Source of the DNA: Erysipelothrix sp.
GTDB taxonomy: Bacteria; Bacillota_I; Bacilli_A; Erysipelotrichales; Erysipelotrichaceae
Direction of reading: 5' to 3'
DNA: 54,570 nt
Assembly (NCBI GenBank): GCA_012727815.1
Contig: JAAYGI010000018.1
Coordinates: 1 to 54,570, forward strand
Part shown: positions 1-8,922 of the stretch, piece by piece
How positions within the stretch are numbered: the stretch's first letter is position 1
Layout of the letters: each line of letters begins with the position of its first letter
Position numbers and translations under genes: made by a program
The notes under the pieces: generated by a model
Told to the model about the DNA's origin: nothing
Seen by the model: only the letters and a program-made list of their open reading frames with translations
The model's database searches: none

Positions 1-993
1 GAATTGAGGGCGGTAGTTACTTACAAATGGAGTATGACGTCCACCTTCTTCTTTGCTTAAGATATAAACTTGAGCTTTGAAGTTTTTATGAGGTGTAACT
101 GTTCCTGGTTTAGCAAGAACTTGTCCACGTTCGATCTCATCACGTGTAATACCACGTAATAGAGCACCTAGGTTGTCTCCAGCCATAGCTTGGTCTAATT
201 GTTTGTGGAACATTTCGATTCCTGTAACAACTGTTTTCTTTGTAGGGCGGATTCCGATAATCTCAACGTCTTCGTTAAGGTTAAGTGTTCCACGTTCTAC
301 ACGTCCTGTAGCAACAGTTCCACGTCCTGAGATAGTGAATACGTCTTCTACTGACATTAAGAATGGTTTGTCTGTATCACGAACTGGTTCTTGTACGTAT
401 GCATCAACTGCAGCCATAAGTTCAACCACTTTTTCTTCCCACTCTTCAACACCTTCAAGTGCTTTTAGAGCAGAACCACGAATTACTGGAGCGTCATCGC
501 CGTCGTATCCGTTTTCTGATAGAAGTTCACGAACTTCCATTTCTACTAAGTCGATTAACTCTTCGTCATCAACCATGTCACATTTGTTTAGGAATACAAC
601 AAAGTAAGGAATTCCTAATTGACGTGCAAGTAAGATGTGCTCACGTGTTTGTGGCATTGGACCATCTGTAGCAGATACTACTAAGATAGCACCGTCCATT
701 TGTGCAGCACCTGTAATCATGTTTTTTACGTAGTCCGCGTGACCTGGGCAGTCAACGTGAGCATAGTGACGAGTTTCTGTTTCGTACTCTACGTGTGATG
801 TTGAGATTGTGATTCCACGTTCTCTTTCTTCTGGTGCCTTGTCGATCATGTCGTAAGCTGAAGCTTCAGCTCCACCTTTTTTCGCTAATACGTTTGTAAT
901 AGCTGCTGTTAATGTTGTTTTACCGTGGTCAACGTGGCCTAATGTACCAACGTTAACGTGGCTTTTTGAACGATCAAATTGTACTTTTGACAT
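1..993 (-). CDS. tuf: Elongation factor Tu (C-terminal end missing)
   Basis: EF-Tu is the GTPase that brings aminoacyl-tRNA to the ribosome. The reading frame is open from its ATG at 991-993 to the window edge, giving 331 of about 394 residues, so roughly the last 60 residues (end of domain 3) lie outside. Visible motifs are the P-loop GHVDHGKTT near residue 20, switch II DCPGH and the base-recognition motif NKCD, followed by the beta-barrel domain with VATGRVERG. The start is preceded by AGGAGG at a good distance. It is the last gene of the str operon (rpsL-rpsG-fusA-tuf) and probably also has its own promoter in the 90-base gap after fusA. Identification is certain. Confidence 0.98.
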   Translation of the reverse strand, partial: MSKVQFDRSKSHVNVGTLGHVDHGKTTLTAAITNVLAKKGGAEASAYDMIDKAPEERERGITISTSHVEYETETRHYAHVDCPGHADYVKNMITGAAQMDGAILVVSATDGPMPQTREHILLARQLGIPYFVVFLNKCDMVDDEELIDLVEMEVRELLSENGYDGDDAPVIRGSALKALEGVEEWEEKVVELMAAVDAYVQEPVRDTDKPFLMSVEDVFTISGRGTVATGRVERGTLNLNEDVEIIGIRPTKKTVVTGIEMFHKQLDQAMAGDNLGALLRGITRDEIERGQVLAKPGTVTPHKNFKAQVYILSKEEGGRHTPFVSNYRPQF

Positions 994-1039
994 ATGCAAT
1001 AATCCTCCTATATATAAATAAACATTGCTTATCAATTAT

Positions 1040-1068
1040 ATTTTAGTGTATACACACTTTAAAATCAA
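1040..1068 (-). promoter_or_regulatory. Probable internal tuf promoter
   Basis: Read on the minus strand, TTGATT (1063-1068) and TAAAAT (1040-1045) are 17 bases apart in the gap between fusA and tuf. An overlapping TATAAT (1035-1040) is an alternative -10 box. A dedicated tuf promoter inside the str operon would let EF-Tu be made in excess of EF-G. This rests on sequence matches only. Confidence 0.5.
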
Positions 1069-1086
1069 CTCAAAGAGTTAATTTTA
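1060..1086 (-). terminator. Hairpin at the fusA stop codon
   Basis: A 12-bp stem with a three-base loop starts at the fusA stop codon. Its one mispair on the DNA is a G-U wobble in minus-strand RNA. There is only a short U run, so it is more likely a partial terminator or mRNA-stabilising hairpin than a full stop. Its 3' arm overlaps the -35 box proposed for tuf. Confidence 0.45.
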
Positions 1087-3153
1087 GTCTTTTTTCTTGG
1101 AAACTGTTTCTGCAATTGATTTAGGTACATCATGGTAGTGGTCAAATTGCATTGAACTTGTTCCACGTCCTTGAGTGAATGAACGTAAATCTGTTGCGTA
1201 TCCTGACATTTCTGAAAGTGGGACGAAAGCTTTAACGATAATAGCGTTACCTCTTTCCTCTTGCTCACGGATTTGTCCACGACGTGAAGAAACATCTCCC
1301 ATTACAGCTCCTAAGTATTCCTCAGGTGCAGTAATCTCTACAGCCATAATTGGCTCTAGTAATACTGGCGAACATTTTTTAGCCGCCTCTTTGAAAGCCA
1401 TACTTGCCGCAATCTTGTATGCCATCTCACTTGAGTCAACGTCGTGCGCTGATCCATCAAATAATGTAGCTTTAATGTCGATTGTAGGGTATCCTGCAAC
1501 CAATCCATTAACAAGTGCTGCTTCTAGACCTTCTGCCGCTGGTTTAATAAATTCACGAGGAACTGTTCCACCAACAACTTTGTCAACAAACTCAAATCCT
1601 TTTCCAGGGTTTGGTTCGAATTTAATCCATACGTGACCGTATTGTCCACGACCACCTGATTGACGAATAAATTTACCTTCACATTCCGCAGCTTCACGGA
1701 TTGTTTCACGGTATGCAACTTGAGGCGCACCAATGTTTGCTTCAACTTTAAATTCACGTTTCAAACGATCTACTAGAATGTCTAAGTGTAACTCACCCAT
1801 TCCTGCAATGATTGTTTGTCCTGTTTCTTCATCTGTGTATGTCTTAAATGTTGGATCCTCTTCTGCAAGTTTTGCAAGAGCAAGACCCATTTTGTCTTGG
1901 TCACCTTTTGATTTAGGTTCAACCGCAACGTTAATTACTGGCTCAGGGAATTTCATTGATTCAAGAATAATTGGATTCTTTTCATCACATAGAGTATCTC
2001 CTGTTGCTGTAACTTTTAATCCAACAGCTGCAGCAATTTCTCCTGCATATACTGTTTCTATATCTTCACGGTGATTCGCGTGCATTTGCATTAAACGACC
2101 GAATCTTTCGCGCTTAAGTTTTACTGAGTTATAAACTCCAGCTCCTGATTGCGCAACCCCTGAATATACACGGAAGTATGTTAGACGACCAACAAATGGG
2201 TCTGTCATAACTTTAAACGCCAATGCTGATAATGGAGCATCATCTGATGATGGTCTTTCAGCTGGTGTTTCTTCATCTAATAGTGTTCCTGTAATACTTG
2301 GAACGTCTACTGGTGAAGGTAGGTAGTCAATCACTGCATCAAGCATCGCGATTACACCTTTGTTTCGGTAAGCAGCACCACATAGAACTGGGAAGAATTC
2401 CCCGCTTAATACACCCTTACGGATTGCATTTTTAATAGCTTCTGTTGTTGGCTCTTCACCTTCAAGAATTGTCATCATGAAATCTTCGTCAAAATCTGCG
2501 ATCATTTCAAATAAAACTTGTCTTGCTAATTCAACATCGTCTGCATACTCAGCCGGTACCTCTACGATATCGTCTGATTTTTGAGAAACGTCTGCAAACA
2601 TATGTGCTTCTCTTTCAATAATATCAATTAAACCAACAAATTGATCTTCTGCTCCAATAGGTAATTGGATCGGCGCAGCTTTTGCACCTAATCTATTTGT
2701 GATTGTGTTGGTTGCCATTTGGAAATCAGCTCCAGTAGCATCCATCTTATTAATAAATACAATTCTTGGTACGTTATACTTTGTAGCTTGACGCCAAACT
2801 GTTTCAGTTTGTGGCTCAACTCCTGATTTAGCATCAAGAACTGTAACCGCACCATCAAGTACGCGTAATGAACGTTCAACCTCTACGGTAAAGTCAACGT
2901 GTCCAGGAGTATCGATTATATTAATACGGTGGTCTTTCCAAGCAGCTGTTGTAGCAGCAGACGTGATTGTGATACCACGTTCTTGCTCTTGAGCCATCCA
3001 GTCCATTGTAGCTGCACCGTCATGAGTTTCCCCAATCTTGTGAGTACGACCTGTATAATACAAGATACGTTCTGTCGTTGTTGTTTTACCAGCATCAATA
3101 TGCGCCATAATTCCAATATTACGCATATGATCTAATGCAAATTCACGTGACAT
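1084..3153 (-). CDS. fusA: Elongation factor G
   Basis: EF-G is the GTPase that drives translocation of tRNA and mRNA on the ribosome and helps in ribosome recycling. At 689 residues it has the normal family length. The GTPase motifs AHIDAGKTT (residues 17-25), DTPGH and NKMD are intact, as is the domain IV signature region with GGRGQYGHV, and the C terminus is a typical domain V. The start ATG has an AAGGGG-type ribosome binding site. It lies 26 bases after rpsG and before tuf, the standard str operon order. No oddities were seen. Confidence 0.98.
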   Translation of the reverse strand: MSREFALDHMRNIGIMAHIDAGKTTTTERILYYTGRTHKIGETHDGAATMDWMAQEQERGITITSAATTAAWKDHRINIIDTPGHVDFTVEVERSLRVLDGAVTVLDAKSGVEPQTETVWRQATKYNVPRIVFINKMDATGADFQMATNTITNRLGAKAAPIQLPIGAEDQFVGLIDIIEREAHMFADVSQKSDDIVEVPAEYADDVELARQVLFEMIADFDEDFMMTILEGEEPTTEAIKNAIRKGVLSGEFFPVLCGAAYRNKGVIAMLDAVIDYLPSPVDVPSITGTLLDEETPAERPSSDDAPLSALAFKVMTDPFVGRLTYFRVYSGVAQSGAGVYNSVKLKRERFGRLMQMHANHREDIETVYAGEIAAAVGLKVTATGDTLCDEKNPIILESMKFPEPVINVAVEPKSKGDQDKMGLALAKLAEEDPTFKTYTDEETGQTIIAGMGELHLDILVDRLKREFKVEANIGAPQVAYRETIREAAECEGKFIRQSGGRGQYGHVWIKFEPNPGKGFEFVDKVVGGTVPREFIKPAAEGLEAALVNGLVAGYPTIDIKATLFDGSAHDVDSSEMAYKIAASMAFKEAAKKCSPVLLEPIMAVEITAPEEYLGAVMGDVSSRRGQIREQEERGNAIIVKAFVPLSEMSGYATDLRSFTQGRGTSSMQFDHYHDVPKSIAETVSKKKD

Positions 3154-3179
3154 AATCTAAATCCCCTTTCTACTGATAA

Positions 3180-3650
3180 TTACCAGCGGTAGTGTGCGAA
3201 TGCACGGTTGGCTTCTGCCATTTTATGAATATCGTCTTTTTTACGAACTGAAGATCCTGTTCCGTTAGCAGCATCAATAATTTCATTTGCTAAACGGTCT
3301 TCCATTGTCTTCTCTCCGCGAGTACGTGCGTACTGTACAATCCAACGAAGTCCAAGTGTCAATCGACGTTCTTGTGTAACTTCTACTGGTATTTGTAAGT
3401 TTGAACCACCAACACGACGTGCTTTTAGTTCTAACATTGGCAATACATTTTCAAGTGCTTGTTCAAATACTTCCATTGGTTGACGACCTGTTTTTTCTTC
3501 GATCGTTTCGAATGCGTTATAAAGAATTGATTGCGCTTGACCTTTTTTACCATCAATCATGACTTTGTTAATTAAACGCGTTACCAATTTTGAATTGTAA
3601 ATTGGATCCGCAACAACATCACGTTTTGGTGCTTGACCTTTTCTTCCCAT
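3180..3650 (-). CDS. rpsG: 30S ribosomal protein S7
   Basis: S7 nucleates folding of the 3' domain of 16S rRNA and sits at the exit-site side of the small subunit. The protein is 156 residues, the usual length, beginning [12 protein letters not shown] and containing the conserved segments [14 protein letters not shown] and NRAFAHYRW at the C terminus. An AGGAGG site lies just before the ATG. It follows rpsL by about 60 bases and precedes fusA in the str operon. Confidence 0.98.
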   Translation of the reverse strand: MGRKGQAPKRDVVADPIYNSKLVTRLINKVMIDGKKGQAQSILYNAFETIEEKTGRQPMEVFEQALENVLPMLELKARRVGGSNLQIPVEVTQERRLTLGLRWIVQYARTRGEKTMEDRLANEIIDAANGTGSSVRKKDDIHKMAEANRAFAHYRW

Positions 3651-3711
3651 GAGTTAAAGGCCTCCTTTCATGTTTAAGTTAATTTTTATTTAAATTTGTC
3701 TTAATTAAATA

Positions 3712-4131
3712 TTAGTCATTGTCTCTTGGTTTTTTAGTTCCATATTGAGAACGACTTTGACGACGGTCTGTAACTCCAGCTGCATCCAGTGCACCACGAA
3801 CGATGTGGTAACGAACTCCAGCCAAGTCTTTTACACGACCCCCGCGAATTAAAACAACGCTGTGCTCTTGTAGGTTATGTCCTATTCCTGGAATATAAGC
3901 TGTTACTTCCATTCCGTTACTTAGACGAACACGTGCATATTTACGTAATGCTGAGTTCGGCTTTCTAGGTGTCATAGTTCCAACACGAGTACATACTCCA
4001 CGTTTTTGTGGACTGTTTACATCTGTGTATTCACGTTTGATTGTATTAAGTGTACGGCCTAAAGCTGGTGACTTTGATTTGTATTGTTTACTTTGTCTAC
4101 CTTTACGTACTAATTGGTTAATTGTTGGCAT
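3712..4131 (-). CDS. rpsL: 30S ribosomal protein S12 with Arg at position 56
   Basis: S12 lies in the decoding centre and controls accuracy. A longer frame begins at 4191, but the real start is the ATG at 4129-4131 ([11 protein letters not shown], 139 residues), which matches the universal S12 N terminus and has AAGGAG upstream. The decoding-centre loop reads [11 protein letters not shown]: residue 56 (codon 3964-3966, AGA) is arginine where most bacteria have lysine. This position corresponds to E. coli K42, M. tuberculosis K43 and B. subtilis K56, where the Lys to Arg change gives streptomycin resistance. It is the first gene of the str operon and has a consensus promoter. Confidence 0.98.
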   Translation of the reverse strand: MPTINQLVRKGRQSKQYKSKSPALGRTLNTIKREYTDVNSPQKRGVCTRVGTMTPRKPNSALRKYARVRLSNGMEVTAYIPGIGHNLQEHSVVLIRGGRVKDLAGVRYHIVRGALDAAGVTDRRQSRSQYGTKKPRDND

Positions 4132-4149
4132 AAATTTCTCCTTCCATTT

Positions 4150-4220
4150 ATATCCGTGCACACAGTTCCAAGTGTGCCACGACCTTGACATTATTAGGGC
4201 TTCACTCGAAAGTGAAACCC
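4150..4220 (-). promoter_or_regulatory. Structured 5' leader of the str operon
   Basis: Between the rpsL promoter and start codon the minus-strand transcript can form two hairpins. One is a 10-bp stem with a CGAA-type tetraloop region (4197-4220), in which the only DNA mismatch becomes a G-U pair in the minus-strand RNA. The other is a shorter stem around 4154-4182 made from GTG/CACAC and GTGTG/CAC blocks. The wobble supports a real RNA structure on this strand. Autoregulation by a ribosomal protein is possible but not shown. Confidence 0.45.
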
Positions 4221-4239
4221 AGATATCATAAGCCTTTCA

Positions 4240-4267
4240 ATAATACCACATCTGCCATTAATGTCAA
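4240..4267 (-). promoter_or_regulatory. str operon promoter
   Basis: On the minus strand a perfect -35 TTGACA (4262-4267) is followed after 16 bases by TATTAT (4240-4245). Transcription would start near 4232 and give a leader of about 100 bases before rpsL. This is the strongest-looking promoter at this end of the window, as expected for ribosomal protein and elongation factor genes. Confidence 0.8.
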
Positions 4268-4444
4268 CATATATCATTCATTTATTTATTCTTTTATTTT
4301 TTTAAGATTAATCAAATTTAGATCTTTATTTTCAAGTTCTTATTCTAATAGGTTTTTCCCACCATTGCTAACCTTTATAATCCATAGACTTGGACCAGGA
4401 TCAATGACTTAATAGAGATAATCCTAAGCCTTATATATATAAGG

Positions 4445-5611
4445 TTAGATTTCATCTTTATTTTCATCTCTTTCAACAATAATAACTTCTTCAATAATTG
4501 TATCTTCAGATGGTTCATCAGTTAGTGGTACATCACCATTAAAGAATCCGACAAAATTGACTTTCTTTTCTTGATGCATTGTCACAATGATTGTAACTGC
4601 AATCGGAAATAAGAATAAACCCCAGAATCCGAAGAATCTAAGCCCTAGGAATATTGATATTAAAGTAACTAATGGATGCAATCCAATCTCTTTTCCAATC
4701 ATTCTTGGTTCTAATGAGTATCTAACAGTTGTTATCACACCATATATTACAGCCAAACCAATACCTAAAGTTGGTGTTCCAATTACAAATTCATACAATG
4801 CCCATGGTAACAAGACTGTCCCTGTTCCCAATACCGGTAATATATCTACAAGTGAGATTAGTGCCGCTAGTGGTATCGCACTTGGTATTCTTAATATTAA
4901 AAATCCAATCGACAACTCAACAAATGTTAATGACATCAATTTAAAGTACGCTAAGAAGTATTTCCCGATTAAGTCGTTAAAGTTTGCTTTAACCTCAAAT
5001 GTTAATTTCGCAAGACTTTTCGGCATGAGTGAGAACATTGTTTCAATAATCTCTTCATAATCAATTGAAAATAGAAATGATGAGATTACAGCTAATATTA
5101 TAGAGACGAACAATTTGGGTGCCGAACCGACTAATTGAGTCACTACAGCCAGCGCAGTTTTGGATGCTACATTTAAAATGTTTTCAAATGCAATTAATAA
5201 CTCCGCTATTCCACGATCGACCAACTCAGTTAGATTTGGATCTATATTTTGAACAAGACCCTCAAACCAATCTAACAATTCGTACATCTTTGGCATCAAT
5301 GCATTATCCACAAAGCTTTCTGCTACAGGAATAAAAACTTGAATATATGCAATGGTTGCAAATACCAGCCATGTTAGAAGAAATAGCACCAATGTATAGA
5401 ACAATATTGTCACGACTATTGAAATCCATTTATTCTTTCCAAAAACATCATCTAATTTACGTACAATTGGCTTTAATAAAAACGCTATTAAAAATCCAAC
5501 TACAAATGGCATAAGGTTACTTACTGTGAATTTAAATATAACTACTGTAATTAACCCTAATAATCCTACATACAAACTATTAATTAAAAAACTTCTTCGT
5601 TTCTCTACCAT
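4445..5611 (-). CDS. AI-2E family transporter (membrane protein)
   Basis: This 388-residue polytopic protein belongs to the AI-2E (PerM/TqsA/YtvI-like) family, whose members export small molecules or ions; the substrate cannot be told from sequence. Features are an N-terminal pair of membrane helices (residues 10-45), a further helix near 60-85, a soluble segment around 90-150, and a C-terminal cluster of helices with the family signature LHPLVTLISIFLGLRFFG near residue 330. The acidic C-terminal tail (about 30 residues rich in D and E) is cytosolic. It is a single gene: a 16-base palindromic AT-rich hairpin (around 4431-4446) follows the stop, and the upstream DNA is a tRNA promoter region facing away. 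Confidence 0.85.
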   Translation of the reverse strand: MVEKRRSFLINSLYVGLLGLITVVIFKFTVSNLMPFVVGFLIAFLLKPIVRKLDDVFGKNKWISIVVTILFYTLVLFLLTWLVFATIAYIQVFIPVAESFVDNALMPKMYELLDWFEGLVQNIDPNLTELVDRGIAELLIAFENILNVASKTALAVVTQLVGSAPKLFVSIILAVISSFLFSIDYEEIIETMFSLMPKSLAKLTFEVKANFNDLIGKYFLAYFKLMSLTFVELSIGFLILRIPSAIPLAALISLVDILPVLGTGTVLLPWALYEFVIGTPTLGIGLAVIYGVITTVRYSLEPRMIGKEIGLHPLVTLISIFLGLRFFGFWGLFLFPIAVTIIVTMHQEKKVNFVGFFNGDVPLTDEPSEDTIIEEVIIVERDENKDEI

Positions 5612-5728
5612 TTAGACACCTTTTCACGCTTTCTTAACTCTATTTTAACACACTAATTGCAATTGTCTTTTAATATTTTCAAAATTTACTTGCATTTTAC
5701 ATAAGCTTGTGGCATTATAGATAAGCAA

Positions 5729-5765
5729 GCAACGCAGAGTAATCTGAAAAGCAGCGCAGAGAAAT
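5729..5765. repeat. Short imperfect direct repeat upstream of the tRNA cluster
   Basis: Two 15-base copies, GCAACGCAGAGTAAT (5729-5743) and GCAGCGCAGAGAAAT (5751-5765), are spaced 22 bases start to start in an otherwise AT-rich gap of 250 bases. They lie 40-75 bases upstream of the tRNA promoter -35 box. Their function is unknown. The rest of the 5612-5805 gap shows no gene. Confidence 0.5.
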
Positions 5766-5805
5766 TCAGCAAAACATCGAAAGTTCACGAAATGCAAATT
5801 ACCTA

Positions 5806-5834
5806 TTGATTCTCATTACAACATGTGATAATAT
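5806..5834 (+). promoter_or_regulatory. Promoter of the tRNA cluster
   Basis: TTGATT (5806-5811), a 17-base spacer and TAATAT (5829-5834) lie about 29 bases before the mature tRNA-Ser end. Nearly the same boxes (TTGATA, 17 bases, TAATAT) precede the tRNA-Val gene at 16 kb, which supports the call. Confidence 0.75.
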
Positions 5835-5862
5835 GATATAGCATTGCAAAGAAGTGTATCAC

Positions 5863-5953
5863 GGAGATGTACTCAAGAGGCTGAAGAGGTGCCCCTGCTA
5901 AGGGCATAGGTCGGGTAACTGGCGCGAGAGTTCAAATCTCTCCATCTCCGCCA
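5863..5953 (+). tRNA. tRNA-Ser (GCU)
   Basis: The acceptor stem GGAGATG / CATCTCC pairs perfectly (5863-5869 with 5943-5949), followed by a discriminator G and an encoded CCA (5951-5953). The anticodon loop CTGCTAA gives GCU, reading AGC/AGU serine codons. The long variable arm and a T-arm with TTCAAAT are typical of class II tRNA-Ser. It is the first gene of a three-tRNA transcript. Confidence 0.96.
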
Positions 5954-5988
5954 ATATTTGCTTGTAAATCAATTTAATATATATATAC

Positions 5989-6064
5989 GGTCCAGTGGTG
6001 TAGTGGTTAACATGCCTGCCTGTCACGCAGGAGATCGCGGGTTCGAGTCCCGTCTGGACCGCCA
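5989..6064 (+). tRNA. tRNA-Asp (GUC)
   Basis: The acceptor stem is GGTCCAG / CTGGACC, with discriminator G at 6061 and encoded CCA at 6062-6064. The anticodon stem-loop CCTGC-CTGTCAC-GCAGG gives GUC, and the T-loop is TTCGAGT. It lies 35 bases after tRNA-Ser in the same transcript. Confidence 0.97.
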
Positions 6065-6120
6065 TTATTTTTTTTAAAAAATAATCTATTTATTATAAAA
6101 TTTAATATTACCCAAAACAT

Positions 6121-6194
6121 GCGGGTGTGGTACAATGGTAGAACACGACCTTGCCATGGTTGAGACGGGAGTTCGATTCTCCTCACCCGCTCCA
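6121..6194 (+). tRNA. tRNA-Gly (GCC)
   Basis: The acceptor stem GCGGGTG / CACCCGC pairs fully, followed by a discriminator U and encoded CCA (6192-6194). The anticodon loop TTGCCAT gives GCC. It is the last tRNA of the cluster, followed at once by an intrinsic terminator. Confidence 0.97.
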
Positions 6195-6204
6195 ATAGAA
6201 ATTT

Positions 6205-6228
6205 AACCCACTATATAGTGGTTTTTTT
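6205..6228 (+). terminator. Terminator of the tRNA cluster
   Basis: The perfect palindrome CCACTATATAGTGG (6208-6221) is followed by seven T residues. It sits 14 bases after the tRNA-Gly CCA end. Confidence 0.85.
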
Positions 6229-6284
6229 GTGCTTATTTTTATAAGTTAATCAACAAATTACTCTATAATCAACAAATTTTAACA

Positions 6285-6314
6285 TCAAAAAACACCAACT
6301 ATTTTGTTGGTGTT
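6285..6314 (-). terminator. Terminator of the broken surface-protein gene
   Basis: A 9-bp stem (AACACCAAC with GTTGGTGTT) is followed by six U residues on the minus strand. It lies 64 bases beyond the second-frame stop at 6378, so it fits a gene that originally ran to 6378 better than one ending at 6542. Confidence 0.75.
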
Positions 6315-6377
6315 TTCATTAGTTCTATTTTCTATATGCTTTTGCAACAATCTTCAATTGGATCTTATACTACAGAA

Positions 6378-7366
6378 TTACCAGTGTCCTGCTGACTTCA
6401 TATAATCCCATACAACTGCAACAACTTCATCTGATAATTTTACTACTCCAAAAAAATTACCTGGTTCTTCAGGTTCGGTTATTAGTTGCCCACCCGGATA
6501 CTTAAATGTGAACAAAGTAGATACTCCCCATCGTTCATTTGTTATAACCGTTTTACGAAGTACACCACCCCATGATCTAGTTGAATATTTAAAGTGGTAA
6601 CCTCTTTGGTTGAAGCACTTTGCTCATCATCATCATAGCTTCCAGCATTACTACCCGAACCACTCGTATTATTATTGTTTTTATTTGGTTTTGAAACCGG
6701 TTTTGGTATCGCAACCACAGGACGTTCTTTAATAGTCACTGTAACTTCATATGTACTTTCATTATCATGTTTGTCTTTTGCCGTTGCCATAACAGTGTGT
6801 ACACCAATTGTCTTCTCATATTCTGAAAACAACACTTCTAGATCACCATCAACAGGATCCTTTGCTGTTATGACAGTATTTAGATCAAATGATTCATCAA
6901 CAAAATATGATACTTCACTCACTCCTGTAATCTCTGGTTTTATTGTATCTAAAATGATGTACTTAACCTGTAGAACACCAATTTCAACCACTTCTTCTTT
7001 ATCATTAGTGATTGTGGTTGGAATATCTGCTGTTACAATATTTTCTACTAAATTATCCTTAATCCATTCAATCTTATCTTCTTGTTCTAAATATGAAGTT
7101 AACTGTTCCGGTGTTAAATTCTTATTTACAAGAGTTGTATCAACTTCAGGATATTCTAAAGTAAATTCTTTGAACTCTTCTTCATTCTTTAATACCGATA
7201 CCATAATATCTTCATTATTAAACTCTGCATTGTATTCAATAATAAATACCTCAGGTACATCTTTACCAAGTTCAACAGTGTATACATCTGGCTTATTCAT
7301 CCAAACTATAACACCAACTGCTGCAACAATAACTATTGCACCAACTCCATATATCCATTTCTTCAT
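6378..7366 (-). pseudogene. Frameshifted membrane-anchored Ig-like domain protein
   Basis: The upstream frame (7366 down to 6542) gives 274 residues: a membrane anchor at residues 4-24, an extracellular part of unknown fold, an Ig-like (DUF5011-like) beta domain around residues 140-213 (from DTIKPEITGV through YEVTVTIKE), and a P/N/S/G/D-rich linker. It then ends in a short unrelated tail. A second minus-strand frame is open from 6623 to a stop at 6378 and encodes a sensible C-terminal domain (for example YSTRSWGGVLRKT, and ending WDYMKSAGHW) but has no start codon or ribosome binding site. A one-base loss between 6544 and 6623 would explain both. The intact protein would be about 329 residues and cell-surface. 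Sequencing error or programmed frameshifting are alternatives. Confidence 0.75.
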
Positions 7367-7504
7367 TAAATTCTTCTCCTTAGAACAACTTTTGATTGTT
7401 CAGCATATACATGGTACATCATACAGGGAGCTACTTCAAATTATTTTCATATCTTCTATAAAGCCACACCTAGCTACTTTCAGTTCAATAATTTTACAAA
7501 GCAT

Positions 7505-7549
7505 AAAAGAGGTATGTTGATCAATTTCTTGATTAACACACCTCTTTTT
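7505..7549 (-). terminator. Terminator of the acn-icd-gltA operon
   Basis: A long stem of about 19 bp (AAAGAGGTGTGTTAATCA with its near-complement) ends in UUUU on the minus strand, 26 bases after the citrate synthase stop. It closes the three-gene operon. Confidence 0.75.
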
Positions 7550-7575
7550 CTTCATTTATATTTCCTGGTAAATAA

Positions 7576-8922
7576 TTACTTTCTTTCATTGAATGGTGTA
7601 TAAGATTTCTTAGCACCAATCGTAACATAGGCAGGACGCATTATTTTTGTATCCAGTATTTGTTCTAATCTATGAGCAGACCAACCTGCCATTCTTGCAA
7701 TCGCAAAGATTGGTGTATATAACTCTTTTGGTATATTCAATGTCTCCATAACAAAGGATGAATATAAATCAATATTTCCGCCTGGTTGGTAACTTAATCC
7801 TTTATCATCTTGAACAAGTTTTCCACCTATCTCTTCTAAATTCAAAATCAATTGTAATTCTTTTTCGCGAGATTTCTCTTTTGCAATCTCAACTACTTTT
7901 CTTTTAATGATTGAGACTCTGGCATCAGATTTTGTATAGACAGCATGTCCTAAACCATAAATAAGCCCCTTTTTATCAAAGACCTTCTTATCTAGAATTT
8001 TTTGTAAATATACTTCTAATGCCTCTTTCTCCCAGTAATTCTCAACATTTTCACGAATGTCATGTAACATCTCAGAAACCTTGAGGTTTGCACCGCCATG
8101 CTTTGACCCCTTTAAGGAGCCAACAGCTGTAGAAAGCGCTGAATATGTATCTGTACCTGTTGATGAGACGACATGCGTTGCAAAGGTAGAGTTATTTCCA
8201 CCACCATGTTCCGCTTGAACAATCAGTAATAAATCAAGTAACTTTGCCTCAGACTTTGTAAAGTGACAATCAGCACGCAACATGTGCAATATATTTTCAG
8301 CTACTGAAAATTTCGGATTGGGTTTATGTAATATTAAACTCTCTTCATGGTATGCATGAAGCATAGAATAATAAGAGTAGACTACAACAATCGGAGCTTT
8401 TGCAATAAGACTCATGGATTGACTCAAAACATTTTTAACTGATATATCATCTGGATTATCATCGTATGAATACATGGTTAAAAATGCACGCTGAAGCTTA
8501 TTCATTACGTTTGACGAAGGCATTTTTAAGATAACATCTTCAATGTAATTATCAGGAAATTCATGATATGCGTTCAAGATATTATTGAAACTTTCCAGTT
8601 CATGTATATTTGGAAGTTTATTGAAAAGAAGTAAGTAGACCGTCTCTTCGAAGCCAAAACGATCTTCTTTTTCAAAACCTTCAACAAGTTCATTAACATT
8701 TATCCCACGATAGTAGAGCTCTCCTTCTTTAGGTACTCTTATACCATATACTAAATCATATCCTACAACTTCTGCGATATGTGTGATACCCACTAAAACC
8801 CCCGTTCCATCTTCATTTCTTAGACCATGTTTAATACCATACTCTTTGTATGTCTCAGATTTAATTTTGTTTTCATCTTTTATATACTTTGAAAACAGTC
8901 TGAATGAATTCTCATCTATCAT
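7576..8922 (-). CDS. gltA: Citrate synthase
   Basis: Condenses acetyl-CoA with oxaloacetate to citrate. The 448-residue protein has the citrate synthase active-site segments EHGGGNNSTF (His), GSLKGSKHGGAN, GLGHAVYTKSDAR (His) and a later SYQPGGNIDLYS with the catalytic Asp. It is of the longer type annotated as citrate/2-methylcitrate synthase in related Bacillota. The frame could begin at a TTG at 8931, but AGGTG is correctly spaced only for the ATG at 8920-8922. It overlaps the end of icd by 11 bases, so translation is coupled. It is the last gene of the acn-icd-gltA operon. Confidence 0.93.
   Translation of the reverse strand: MIDENSFRLFSKYIKDENKIKSETYKEYGIKHGLRNEDGTGVLVGITHIAEVVGYDLVYGIRVPKEGELYYRGINVNELVEGFEKEDRFGFEETVYLLLFNKLPNIHELESFNNILNAYHEFPDNYIEDVILKMPSSNVMNKLQRAFLTMYSYDDNPDDISVKNVLSQSMSLIAKAPIVVVYSYYSMLHAYHEESLILHKPNPKFSVAENILHMLRADCHFTKSEAKLLDLLLIVQAEHGGGNNSTFATHVVSSTGTDTYSALSTAVGSLKGSKHGGANLKVSEMLHDIRENVENYWEKEALEVYLQKILDKKVFDKKGLIYGLGHAVYTKSDARVSIIKRKVVEIAKEKSREKELQLILNLEEIGGKLVQDDKGLSYQPGGNIDLYSSFVMETLNIPKELYTPIFAIARMAGWSAHRLEQILDTKIMRPAYVTIGAKKSYTPFNERK

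Noticed and set aside
173-607. Plus-strand open frame of 144 codons
   Set aside because: It is antisense to tuf, and its Ser/Thr-rich product has no family resemblance; EF-Tu is certain on the other strand.
6007-6195. Minus-strand frame across tRNA-Asp and tRNA-Gly
   Set aside because: This is the well-known artefact of translating tRNA loci; the DNA encodes perfect tRNAs on the other strand.
6675-7520. Plus-strand frame of 281 codons
   Set aside because: It runs antisense to the Ig-like surface protein and gives a low-complexity Ser/Thr/Val product without a ribosome binding site. The minus-strand gene has a proper start, anchor and domain.
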